Positions 16,961 to 24,392 of a stretch of 64,000 nt of DNA are shown here, piece after piece. Position 1 is the first letter of the stretch, and each line of letters starts with the position of its first letter. The notes beneath the pieces were generated by a model. That model was not told the origin of the DNA and did no database searches. It saw only the letters and a list, made by a program, of their open reading frames with translations. Source of the stretch: Arthrobacter sp. Leaf69 (lineage in GTDB: Bacteria; Actinomycetota; Actinomycetes; Actinomycetales; Micrococcaceae). The DNA is taken from positions 126,325 to 190,324 of the forward strand of contig NZ_LMLR01000001.1 of NCBI RefSeq assembly GCF_001422645.1, read 5' to 3'. A program made the translations under genes and the position numbers.

Positions 16961-18091
16961 TTGGCTTACCTGAACCGCAACCCGTCCGACGCAACCCAGC
17001 CGGTGAAGATCGGACTGATCGGCTCCGGCTGGATGGGCGCTTTCCACGCAGAGAGCATCGCCCGCCGGGTCCCCGGCGCCGAGCTCGCCGCCATCGCGGA
17101 CCCCAATGTTGAGTCCGCCGCTGGGCTGGCGTCCGTCCTGGGTGCCAGCAAGGTGACGGCGGACGCCGCCGACATCCTGGCCGATCCGGAGATCGACGCC
17201 GTGATCATCGCGAGCCCGGCGCGCTTCCACTCGGCCCTGATCGCCCAGGCTGCCGCCGCTGGCAAGCATGTGTTCTGCGAGAAGCCGGCCGGGCTGGGCC
17301 TGGCTGAGCTCGACGCCGCCATGGCCGCCGTGGAGGCGGCCGGCGTGCACTTCCAGATCGGTTTCAACCGCCGGTACGCTGCCGACTTCCAGGCTGCCAA
17401 GAAGGATCTAGCCGCGGGAACGGTCGGAACGCCGCAGCTGCTGCGCTCGCTGACCCGGGATCCCGGCACCGGAAGCATTCCAAACGCGGCCAGGGTCCCG
17501 GCCTGGACTGTCTTCCTGGAAACCCTGATCCACGACTTCGATACCCTGAACTGGTTCAACGAAGGCGCGGAGCCGGTGGAGGTCTACGCCATCGCCGATG
17601 CGCTCGTGGAACCGGGCCTGCGCGACCAGGGCTTCTTGGACACGGCGGTCGTGACCATCCGCTACAGCAACGGTGCCATCGCCGTGGCCGAGGCAAACTT
17701 CAGCGCCCTCTATGGCTACGACATCCGCGGGGAAGTCTTTGGTTCCAAGGGCATGGTGCAGGCCGGGCGGGCCACGGAAACCGCCGCCCGCCGCTACACC
17801 GCCGACGGCATGTCGGCGGACACACCACGGCTGAACGTCGAGCTCTTCCGGCAGGCCTATACGGACGAACTCGTCGACTTCGCCGAGTCCGTGCGGGCAC
17901 GGCGGGACGGACGCAGTGACGATCCAGCGCCGTCGTCGGCCGCGTACTCACTCACGCCCGGCGCGGCGGACGCCCGGCGCGCGCTGGCCATGGCGTTGGC
18001 CTGCATCGAATCGGTCAAGCGCGGCACCCCCGTAGGGGTCAACGCAGCGCCGGTCAATACTGCGGCAGTCAACACCGCGGCGGTCCTCTGA
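16961..18091 (+). CDS. Gfo/Idh/MocA family oxidoreductase (second inositol dehydrogenase homologue)
   Basis: A 376-residue NAD(P)-dependent sugar or polyol dehydrogenase. The Rossmann motif is IGLIGSGWMGAFH, the catalytic lysine is in CEKPAGLGLAEL and the active-site block is LETLIHDFDTLNWF. The TTG start at 16961 follows GAAAGGA at a good 7-base distance. In the operon of an inositol-type importer it may oxidise another inositol isomer or an inososide. The C-terminus is odd: the last 16 residues contain near-repeats (VNAAPVNTAAVNTAAVL) made by a 15-bp duplication in the DNA. The stop overlaps the next ATG by one base. Confidence 0.87.
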   Translation: MAYLNRNPSDATQPVKIGLIGSGWMGAFHAESIARRVPGAELAAIADPNVESAAGLASVLGASKVTADAADILADPEIDAVIIASPARFHSALIAQAAAAGKHVFCEKPAGLGLAELDAAMAAVEAAGVHFQIGFNRRYAADFQAAKKDLAAGTVGTPQLLRSLTRDPGTGSIPNAARVPAWTVFLETLIHDFDTLNWFNEGAEPVEVYAIADALVEPGLRDQGFLDTAVVTIRYSNGAIAVAEANFSALYGYDIRGEVFGSKGMVQAGRATETAARRYTADGMSADTPRLNVELFRQAYTDELVDFAESVRARRDGRSDDPAPSSAAYSLTPGAADARRALAMALACIESVKRGTPVGVNAAPVNTAAVNTAAVL

Positions 18092-18885
18092 TGCGCCTTG
18101 CCGTCTGCGCCGAGATGGTCTTCACCGACCTTCCGTTCACGGAGCGGGTGCGCCGGATCCATGAGGCCGGCTTCGACGTCGAGCTCTGGGACTCGCGGAC
18201 CAAGGACATCGGTGCCCTCAAGGCCACCGGGGCGGTGTTTTCGTCCATGACGGGCTACACCGCCGGCAGCCTGGTTGACCCGGACTCGGCCGACGAGGTG
18301 GTGCGGACGGCGGAGACGCTCATCCCCACTGCCCTGGAGCTCGGCGTGAGCCGCATGGTGGTGCACCCGGCTGAACTCATCGACGGCCAGGCAGCCCGTC
18401 CGGTCTACCGGCCCAGCGGCCACATGTGGAGCACGGGGGCGGGGACCCTGGAGCGGCTTGGCCGGCTCGGCGAGAAGTACGGGGTGACCTTCTGCCTTGA
18501 GAACCTCAACACCATCCTCGACCACCCCGGCATCCCGCTGGCCCGGGCCAAGGACACCCTGGCGCTGGTACAGGCCGCCGGGCACCCCAACGCCAGGCTC
18601 ATGCTGGACCTCTATCACGCCCAAATGGGGGAGGGAAACCTGATCGAGCTCGTCCGGAACGCCCTGCCGTACCTCGGCGAAATCCAAGTGGCGGATGTTC
18701 CCGGGCGCTGCGAACCCGGCACCGGGGAAATCAACTACGCCGCCGTCGCCAGGGCGCTCGCGGAGGCCGGCTACGGCGGAACCGTGGGCATGGAAGCCTG
18801 GGCCAGCGGTGACAGCTACGCGGCCCTGGAGGCCTTCCGGGCAGCGTTCACCGTGCCCGCACCACACGCGGAAGTAGGAGCATGA
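18091..18885 (+). CDS. Hydroxypyruvate-isomerase-like TIM barrel protein
   Basis: A 264-residue xylose-isomerase-like TIM barrel close to hydroxypyruvate isomerase. Conserved parts are the start RLAVCAEMVFTDLPF, GFDVELWD, CLENLNT with the metal-ligand Glu, LMLDLYHAQMGEGNLI and QVADVPGRCEPGTGEINY, the hallmark of the Hyi group. It is overlapped on both sides (1 bp and 4 bp) by dehydrogenase genes, so it acts on a product of one of them, most likely isomerising a keto-inositol or keto-sugar acid. The true substrate is uncertain. Confidence 0.82.
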   Translation: MRLAVCAEMVFTDLPFTERVRRIHEAGFDVELWDSRTKDIGALKATGAVFSSMTGYTAGSLVDPDSADEVVRTAETLIPTALELGVSRMVVHPAELIDGQAARPVYRPSGHMWSTGAGTLERLGRLGEKYGVTFCLENLNTILDHPGIPLARAKDTLALVQAAGHPNARLMLDLYHAQMGEGNLIELVRNALPYLGEIQVADVPGRCEPGTGEINYAAVARALAEAGYGGTVGMEAWASGDSYAALEAFRAAFTVPAPHAEVGA

Positions 18886-19916
18886 GAGACGTAATCCTTG
18901 GACTGGTCGGCGTGGGCCGGATCGGCGTCATGCATGCCAACAACATCGCAGCGCTCAACGAGGTGCTGAATCCGCAGGGCATCAACGTCCGGCTCCGGCT
19001 CACTGACGTCGCCGCCAACCACGCCCGGGCCGTAGCCGCCGGGCTCGGTGCCGAGTTCCTGCCCTCGGTGCAGTCGATCCTGGCTTCCGGGCTGGACGGA
19101 CTGGTCATCGCCACGGGAACCGGGACCCACCCCGAGCTGATCAAGGCCGGCGTAGACGCCGGAATCCCGGTCTTCTGCGAGAAGCCCGTGGCCCTGAACG
19201 TGGCGGACGCCCTGCCCGTGCTCGACTACATCCGGGACCGGCAGGGCGTGGTTCAGATCGGCCACCAGCGGCGCTTCGACGCCGGCTACCAGGAGGCCCG
19301 GCGGGCCTACCAGGCCGGGGAACTGGGCTGGATCCACTCGCTGCGCGCCGTCACGTGCGACATGACGCCACCGCCGGTCGAGTTCCTGGCCAGCTCCGGC
19401 GGGCTGTTCCGGGACTGCTCGGTCCACGATTTCGACATCCTGCGCTGGCTCACCGGCCGGGAAATCGTCGAGGTCTACGCCCGGGGTTCCAACAACGGGG
19501 ACCCTGCCATTGGTGCCGCCGGCGATGTGGACACGGCCCTCGCGCTGGTGACGTTCGACGACGGCACCGTCGGGACGGTTTCGGCCACGCGGTACAACGG
19601 CGCCGGCCACGACGTACGGCTGGAAATCCAGGGTTCCCGCAGCTCGCTCATGGTGGGCCTGGACGACAAGACCGCGTTGGCCTCCGCCGAAGCCGGGATC
19701 ACGTTCCCGGCGGGGGAGCCCCACCGCACGTTCGCGGAGCGGTTCGACCAGGCCTACCGCTCGGAGATGGCGGCCTTCGTCGAGCTGATCCTGGGCCGCC
19801 GGGACAACCCCTGCACCCCCGAGGACGCCGTGGCAGCCTCCCGGGTGGCCGACGCCGCACAGGAATCCCTCGCGACCGGCGTGCCGGTCCGGGTGGCCCA
19901 GACCGTGGCCCGCTAA
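18882..19916 (+). CDS. Gfo/Idh/MocA family oxidoreductase (third inositol dehydrogenase homologue)
   Basis: A 344-residue dehydrogenase with the Rossmann start LGLVGVGRIGVMHANNI, the CEKPVALNVADA motif with its catalytic lysine, GHQRRFDAGY and the active-site block GGLFRDCSVHDFDILRWL. It is similar in plan to scyllo-inositol dehydrogenases. Its ATG overlaps the preceding stop by 4 bp (ATGA), making it the last gene of the ABC operon. Three paralogues in one locus suggest division of labour between inositol isomers. Two hairpins follow the stop. Confidence 0.87.
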   Translation: MRDVILGLVGVGRIGVMHANNIAALNEVLNPQGINVRLRLTDVAANHARAVAAGLGAEFLPSVQSILASGLDGLVIATGTGTHPELIKAGVDAGIPVFCEKPVALNVADALPVLDYIRDRQGVVQIGHQRRFDAGYQEARRAYQAGELGWIHSLRAVTCDMTPPPVEFLASSGGLFRDCSVHDFDILRWLTGREIVEVYARGSNNGDPAIGAAGDVDTALALVTFDDGTVGTVSATRYNGAGHDVRLEIQGSRSSLMVGLDDKTALASAEAGITFPAGEPHRTFAERFDQAYRSEMAAFVELILGRRDNPCTPEDAVAASRVADAAQESLATGVPVRVAQTVAR

Positions 19917-19923
19917 GCCGGCA

Positions 19924-19953
19924 CTCCACCCCGGTTCCGTCACCGGGGTGGAG
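19924..19953. terminator. Hairpin after the inositol ABC operon
   Basis: CTCCACCCCGGT (19924-19935) pairs perfectly with ACCGGGGTGGAG (19942-19953) around a 6-base loop, 8 bp after the stop of the last dehydrogenase. It is the first of two hairpins in the convergent gap to iolB. Confidence 0.7.
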
Positions 19954-19964
19954 CGCCAAAGACG

Positions 19965-20000
19965 AAAGAACCCCGGAGCCTGGTGGCTCCGGGGTTCTTT
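19965..20000. terminator. Bidirectional terminator between the ABC operon and iolB
   Basis: AAAGAACCCCGGAGCC (19965-19980) and GGCTCCGGGGTTCTTT (19985-20000) form a perfect 16-bp stem with loop TGGT. The arms end in A-rich and T-rich runs in both directions, the classic shape of a terminator shared by convergent genes. Confidence 0.9.
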
Positions 20001-20041
20001 GCGCTGTGCGGGCTTGCCGGGATAGGTATTTCGGTTCAGCT

Positions 20042-20938
20042 TCAGGCGCCGAACGGCAGGCGCGGGTCGAGGTCCTGGCCTTCCCAGGTCTGGCGGATCC
20101 AGCCGTGGTGCGGGTCATCGCTGATCAGCCAGTCGCGGACGGGGCCGGGGCCCGCCATCACGTTGAGGTAGTACATGTCGTAGCCCGGGGCTGCCATGGC
20201 CGGGCCGTGCCAGCCGTAGGGCACCAGGACGACGTCACCGGTCCGCACTTCCGCGGAGACGTCGATGGGCCGCTCGTCCGAGGCGTAGACGCGCTGATAC
20301 CCGATCGCGTCGTCCGCTCCCAGCCGGGCCGGCGCGCCGGGGGAGACCCGGGTCTCGAAGTAGTAGATCTCCTCGAGGCTGGTCTCGCCGTCCTTCTCCT
20401 CATCGTGCTTGTGCGGAGGGTAGGAGGACCAGTTGCCGGCCGGCGTGAGGACCTCGCAGACGATGAAGCGGTCCGCCTCCAGTGCGGCGGGGGTCCCGAA
20501 ATTGTGGACCTGGCGGGAGCAATTGCTGGCTCCGCGCAGTTCCACCGGCGTCTCGGCGGCCGTGATGAGGCGCGTCGGGTATGAGGATTTGGCCGGGGCG
20601 GTGGCGACGGCGACGCGTCCGCCGTCGGACGAACTGATGGTCACCGCCTTGCCCGTTCCGGTGTACAGGACGTCGCTGGGGCCGCTGAAGACGCTGTCCC
20701 GGCCGGCCAGCCGGTACTCCTCGCCGTCGACGGACACCGTAAAGGCGCCGTTAAGCGGGACCACAATGCGCTCCTCGTCCGCGGCGGGAAGTTCGACGGC
20801 GGCCGCGGCCGCCAGCGTGGCGACCTTCAGCCCGGTGTGGGCCCAGCCCACCACCTCCAGCGTGGAATCGGACGTTCCCAGGGAGACGTCCCAAGTGCCT
20901 TGGGCGGCGGTGCCGAGCGGATAGACCCAGTTGGCCAT
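20042..20938 (-). CDS. iolB: 5-deoxy-glucuronate isomerase
   Basis: A 298-residue cupin-fold isomerase that turns 5-deoxyglucuronate into 2-deoxy-5-keto-gluconate, the substrate of IolC. Family features are the start WVYPLGTAAQGTWDVSLG, VPLNGAFTVSVDG, the metal site in SSYPPHKHDEE with LEEIYYF, and VLVPYGWHGPAMAAPGYDMYYLN near the C-terminus. ATG at 20938 follows GAAAGGG at 8 bases; a longer frame to 21058 has no family similarity. It is split from the main iol row and lies downstream of the GntR regulator on the same strand, 173 bp apart, so co-transcription is possible. Confidence 0.94.
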   Translation of the reverse strand: MANWVYPLGTAAQGTWDVSLGTSDSTLEVVGWAHTGLKVATLAAAAAVELPAADEERIVVPLNGAFTVSVDGEEYRLAGRDSVFSGPSDVLYTGTGKAVTISSSDGGRVAVATAPAKSSYPTRLITAAETPVELRGASNCSRQVHNFGTPAALEADRFIVCEVLTPAGNWSSYPPHKHDEEKDGETSLEEIYYFETRVSPGAPARLGADDAIGYQRVYASDERPIDVSAEVRTGDVVLVPYGWHGPAMAAPGYDMYYLNVMAGPGPVRDWLISDDPHHGWIRQTWEGQDLDPRLPFGA

Positions 20939-21111
20939 GAGTTGTGCCCTTTCGTTTGTCGCGTCACTGCCGCGCCGGAGGGAGGCGCGTTGGGATACGG
21001 GGTGGGTGCGTTCACGACGTCGCGCAGTGCACCACCGCCTGGCGCCCAGGCCGGGCAATGCCGGACTGGCAACGCCGGACGGCCGGCGCTGCCCGTTGGC
21101 GCCGGTGGGGC

Positions 21112-21867
21112 CTAGCGTTGGACGAGCGTCATTTCGAAGCTGTAGGAATCCGCGCGGTAGACGTGGTGTCCGGTTTCCACCTGGCGTCCGGTGTCATCCA
21201 CGGCGGTGCGTTCCATGGTGACGAGGGCTGAACCGGGGGTTGTGTCCAGCAGCGATGCCTGGTAGTCGTTGGCGATCATGGCGCCGATGCGCTGCGACGC
21301 GAGGCGGAAGTTCACGCCGCCGTTGCGGAGGATCCCGTAGAGGCCCTGCGCGCCGAGGAGCGCCTCGTCGATGGGGGTGATGTCATCGCGGACCCAGTTC
21401 TCCATCAGCGCCAGCGGTTTTCCGCCTACCTTCCGGAGCCGGGTGAAATGGTAGACCTTTGCGCCGTCGGGAAGCTGGAGTGCCGCCCGGGTGGCGGCGT
21501 CGGCCTCGTCGTGGGAGAAGCTCAGCACCTCCGTGGTGGGCTTGCTGCCGTTGTTGCTGAGGTCATCGAAGAGGCTGGACAGCTCCAGGGGGCGCCGTAC
21601 CTGGCTGGAGACCACCTGCGTGCCGACGCCGCGCTTGCGCACCAGCAGGCCCGAGCGGACCAATTCGTCCATGGCCTTGCGCATGGTGGGGCGGGAAAGG
21701 TTCAGCTGGGCGGCAAGGTCGATCTCGTTGTCGAGGCGGCTGCCCGGGGGAAGCACCCCGCCGTGGATCGCGGCTTCAATACCCTGGACCACCTGGTGGT
21801 AGAGCGGCACCGGGGAGGACCTGTCGATGTTGAGATTAAGTTGATTCGCCACTTTTTGCATAGCCAC
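21112..21867 (-). CDS. iolR: GntR/UTRA (HutC-type) regulator, probable inositol repressor
   Basis: A 251-residue repressor with an N-terminal GntR winged helix (PLYHQVVQGIEAAIHGGVLP, then LSRPTMRKAMDELVRSGLLVRKRGVGTQV) and a C-terminal UTRA ligand domain. The GTG at 21867 has AAGGGAG ten bases upstream; an ATG two codons later is possible. Its promoter region has two copies of the box found before the tautomerase, iolC and the importer, so it is the best candidate for the protein that binds them. The probable inducer is an inosose or a phosphorylated pathway intermediate. The symbol is by role; actinobacterial inositol regulators of the GntR family are known. Confidence 0.82.
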   Translation of the reverse strand: MAMQKVANQLNLNIDRSSPVPLYHQVVQGIEAAIHGGVLPPGSRLDNEIDLAAQLNLSRPTMRKAMDELVRSGLLVRKRGVGTQVVSSQVRRPLELSSLFDDLSNNGSKPTTEVLSFSHDEADAATRAALQLPDGAKVYHFTRLRKVGGKPLALMENWVRDDITPIDEALLGAQGLYGILRNGGVNFRLASQRIGAMIANDYQASLLDTTPGSALVTMERTAVDDTGRQVETGHHVYRADSYSFEMTLVQR

Positions 21868-21941
21868 TGTTGAAGCGCTCCCTTGTGCCCCGGACTGGAA
21901 CCCGGTCCGACCGCCAGTCATGTGTCCGGCATATGTTCGCT

Positions 21942-22004
21942 TGATAGGACATACTGCCTAAGTTGATAGTAGCAGGGGAAAGCCGGGGATGTCAGGACAA
22001 CATA
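21942..22004. promoter_or_regulatory. IolR-type boxes in the GntR promoter
   Basis: GATGTCAGGACAACATA (21988-22004) has the full dyad TGTC-AG-GACA. A second, weaker copy in reverse (TATGTCCTATCAA on the minus strand) lies at 21942-21954. Both are upstream of the minus-strand regulator gene and suggest autoregulation. Confidence 0.58.
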
Positions 22005-22021
22005 AGTCCGAGCTGCCGCCT

Positions 22022-22831
22022 CTACCGCAGCTGCCGCCGTCGACAGATCTCAACAAAGGCGCGGAACGGGGCGAGCCGTTCTTCGGCCGGGAGTTCCAGG
22101 GCCTCGGGGTGCCACTGCACGGACGCCACCCAGCGCTCCGGGTCCTCCAGCGCCTCGACGGTCCCGTCCTCGGCGACAGCTGTCACCACAAGACCTTCGG
22201 CGACCCGCGCCACGGCCTGATGGTGACCGGAGGCAATCTTGACCGTGGCGCCAGCGCCGTCCGCCCTGCCGCCGTTCCCCGTGCCGCCGTCCCCCAAAGC
22301 GCCGTTCCCCAAAGCGCCGTAGAGTCCAGCCACTTTGCTTCCCCCGTGCAGGTCAACCTCGTGCCAGGCCCATGGCCCGGCTCCGTGCGCGGGCGCGGGT
22401 TCCCGGTGCGCTACGGTTCCCGGGTCCATGTCCTGGATCAGCGTTCCGCCATAGAGGACGTTGAGCAGCTGGTGCCCCCGGCAGATGCCCAGCACCGGCA
22501 GTCCGGCGTCGATGGACCGCCGCGCGATGGCCAGGTCCAACTCGTCCTGGGCATGGCTGACGTCGTAGCAGGCGTCACCGGGTTCCTCGCCGTAGAGCCG
22601 GGGGTCCAGATCGCCGCCGCCGGGAAGGACGACGCCGTCGAGCGCCTTAAGCGCCTCATCTGGCGCCGCCAGAAGCACCGGTTCGCCGCCGCCGTCGCGC
22701 ACCAGTTCCACGATGTAGTCAAAGAGCTCGTTGGCCTCCGCCACGCGCGGATCCGGTTCAGTAGAGCTGCTGAGCCGGACCGGAATTCCGATGCGGGGCC
22801 GGCTGCTGCGGGGGAGGGGCGGAGTCTGCAT
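22022..22831 (-). CDS. Class I glutamine amidotransferase-like, gamma-glutamyl-GABA hydrolase family (peptidase C26)
   Basis: A 269-residue hydrolase of the PuuD family, which cuts gamma-glutamyl conjugates such as gamma-glutamyl-GABA. The oxyanion region is VVLPGGGDLDPRLYG, the nucleophile is Cys117 in GICRGHQ, and the triad is completed by H241 and E243 in SVQWHPE. A low-complexity insert of about 23 Gly-rich residues (near 172-194, GALGNGALGDGG and on) is unusual and probably a surface loop grown by repeat expansion. Divergent from an SRPBCC gene. No puu genes are adjacent, so the substrate is open. Confidence 0.86.
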   Translation of the reverse strand: MQTPPLPRSSRPRIGIPVRLSSSTEPDPRVAEANELFDYIVELVRDGGGEPVLLAAPDEALKALDGVVLPGGGDLDPRLYGEEPGDACYDVSHAQDELDLAIARRSIDAGLPVLGICRGHQLLNVLYGGTLIQDMDPGTVAHREPAPAHGAGPWAWHEVDLHGGSKVAGLYGALGNGALGDGGTGNGGRADGAGATVKIASGHHQAVARVAEGLVVTAVAEDGTVEALEDPERWVASVQWHPEALELPAEERLAPFRAFVEICRRRQLR

Positions 22832-22884
22832 GATTTATTTTGCACCACAATTTCTGTGTCATAACGCAGGGCTAGGATTGCCGG

Positions 22885-23397
22885 ATGACGAACAGATATC
22901 TTGTGTCCCGCAGCCGTTTCATCGCCGCCGCGCCGGTTGCCATCTTCGAGGTGCTGGCCACGCCTGCGCTGCACAGTGTCATCGACGGCTCGGACACCGT
23001 CAAGGGTGCCCAGTCGCGCGGCCCTGAACGGCTGGCCCTCGGTGCGAAGTTCGGCATGGAAATGAACATGAAAATGGACTACAAGATCCTCAACACGGTG
23101 TGCGAGTTCGAGGAGGGCCGGCGGATCGCGTGGCGGCACTTCTACGGCCACGTCTGGCGCTACCTGTTGGAGCCCGCCGCGGATTCGGACGGAAAGCCGG
23201 GCACACTGGTCACCGAACAGTGGGACGCGCGCCAGGTCCGCGGCAAGTTCTTCCTGCGGCTCGCGGGCTACCTGCGGCGGCACCCTGCCAACCTGGAAAA
23301 GACCCTGGCCAAGCTTGAGGCCTATCTGGCGTCTTCCGGGCCGCGCGAAGCGGGCCGCGCGGGGAGTTCCACGGACGGCCACCCAGAAGGCCGGTGA
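22885..23397 (+). CDS. SRPBCC family protein
   Basis: A 170-residue helix-grip protein (polyketide-cyclase/dehydrase type). Visible features are SRFIAAAPVAIFEVLATPALHS, typical of the first strand and helix of the fold, then GMEMNMKMDYKILNTVCEFEEGRRIAWRH. The C-terminal 25 residues are polar and probably disordered. A TAGGAT box at 22873-22878 ends six bases before the ATG, so the mRNA is probably leaderless. Ligand unknown. Confidence 0.82.
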   Translation: MTNRYLVSRSRFIAAAPVAIFEVLATPALHSVIDGSDTVKGAQSRGPERLALGAKFGMEMNMKMDYKILNTVCEFEEGRRIAWRHFYGHVWRYLLEPAADSDGKPGTLVTEQWDARQVRGKFFLRLAGYLRRHPANLEKTLAKLEAYLASSGPREAGRAGSSTDGHPEGR

Positions 23398-23464
23398 CGC
23401 CGGCCGGTCCCGGTCCGTCCCCCGGCTTCTGTAATGTGGGTGGCACCGGGAGCACAAGGCAAGA

Positions 23465-24190
23465 ATGAAGGTGGGACGCGCAATGGGCCGCAGGACACTC
23501 GTTGACGACCTCGTTGACGGCCTGCTCGACGACATACTGGACGGCAAGCTGCAGCCCCACGAAGCCATCCCGCCCGAGGCCGACATCGCCAAGGCCTACG
23601 ACGTCAGCCGCCTCACGGTGCGCGAGGCGCTCAAGGCCCTCCGGGCGCAGAACATCCTGTACGTCAAAGCCGGCCGCGGGACCTTCGTCAACCCGTCCGA
23701 CAACTGGACCGGGCTGGATGCGATCTTCAAGGCTGCTTCGCACGGGAACGGCGCGGAGCAGGTCGCGGTGGGCCTGATCGAAATGCGGCGCATGGTGGAA
23801 ACCGGGGCCGCCGCGCTCGCGGCCAAACGCCACACCACCGAGCACGCAGAGCAGATGCGCCAGTGCATCGCGGATATGAAGCGCTTTCACGATTCCGGCG
23901 ACCTGGATGCCTTCGTCGCGGCCGACATCGGTTTCCACGACGCCGTCCTGAGGGCCGCCGGAAACCCCTTTATCCGGGCGCTGTTCGCCCAGCTGGGCCA
24001 GCTCCTCTACGTGAAGCGACGCGAGACCTCTGCCGTTGAGCAGATCCAGGTGCACGCCATCGAATACCACCAGAAGGTCATGGACAGCATCCTCAGCGGC
24101 GACTCCGAGCTGGCCCGGCGCACCATGGACGATCACATGGAGCAGACGTACCAGGACTACGAACGCTACGTGCACAACCCGGCCTCCTGA
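23465..24190 (+). CDS. FadR-type GntR regulator (FCD domain)
   Basis: A 241-residue repressor with a winged helix (LVDGLLDDILDGKLQPHEAI, then SRLTVREALKALRAQNILYVKAGRGTFV) and an all-helical FCD ligand domain. The FCD metal ligands are suggested by D-x-x-FH in DIGFHDAVLRAAGN and by DDHMEQ near the end. It precedes a transporter and a short-chain dehydrogenase on the same strand. A perfect FadR-like operator (24263-24281) lies between them, so it most likely controls those two genes. ATG 23465 has AAGG at 5 bases; the ATG at 23483 is an alternative. Confidence 0.87.
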   Translation: MKVGRAMGRRTLVDDLVDGLLDDILDGKLQPHEAIPPEADIAKAYDVSRLTVREALKALRAQNILYVKAGRGTFVNPSDNWTGLDAIFKAASHGNGAEQVAVGLIEMRRMVETGAAALAAKRHTTEHAEQMRQCIADMKRFHDSGDLDAFVAADIGFHDAVLRAAGNPFIRALFAQLGQLLYVKRRETSAVEQIQVHAIEYHQKVMDSILSGDSELARRTMDDHMEQTYQDYERYVHNPAS

Positions 24191-24215
24191 TTTAACGCCA
24201 CGCACCAGTAGGGTC

Positions 24216-24281
24216 TTGACGTAATCCACATCACTCTTCTATGCTTTTTCTCAGTTCCTCAATCAGATGTCTGACATCTGA
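24216..24281 (+). promoter_or_regulatory. Promoter with perfect FadR/GntR palindromic operator
   Basis: A -35 TTGACG (24216-24221), an 18-bp spacer and a -10 TATGCT (24240-24245) form a good promoter. Just downstream lies TCAGATGTCTGACATCTGA (24263-24281), a perfect 19-bp palindrome with one central base. Its GT-N3-AC core fits FCD-type GntR regulators. Bound there, the regulator would block transcription of the MFS and SDR genes. Confidence 0.78.
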
Positions 24282-24392
24282 CTTAGATTGCGTCAGCTCC
24301 AGTTCCCCCGTTGAACCGGACCGCCCCCACATATCCCCACGGATTCCCGCCACTATCGCAGGTGACGGCCTCCGTTAGACAGAAGGTCGAAG

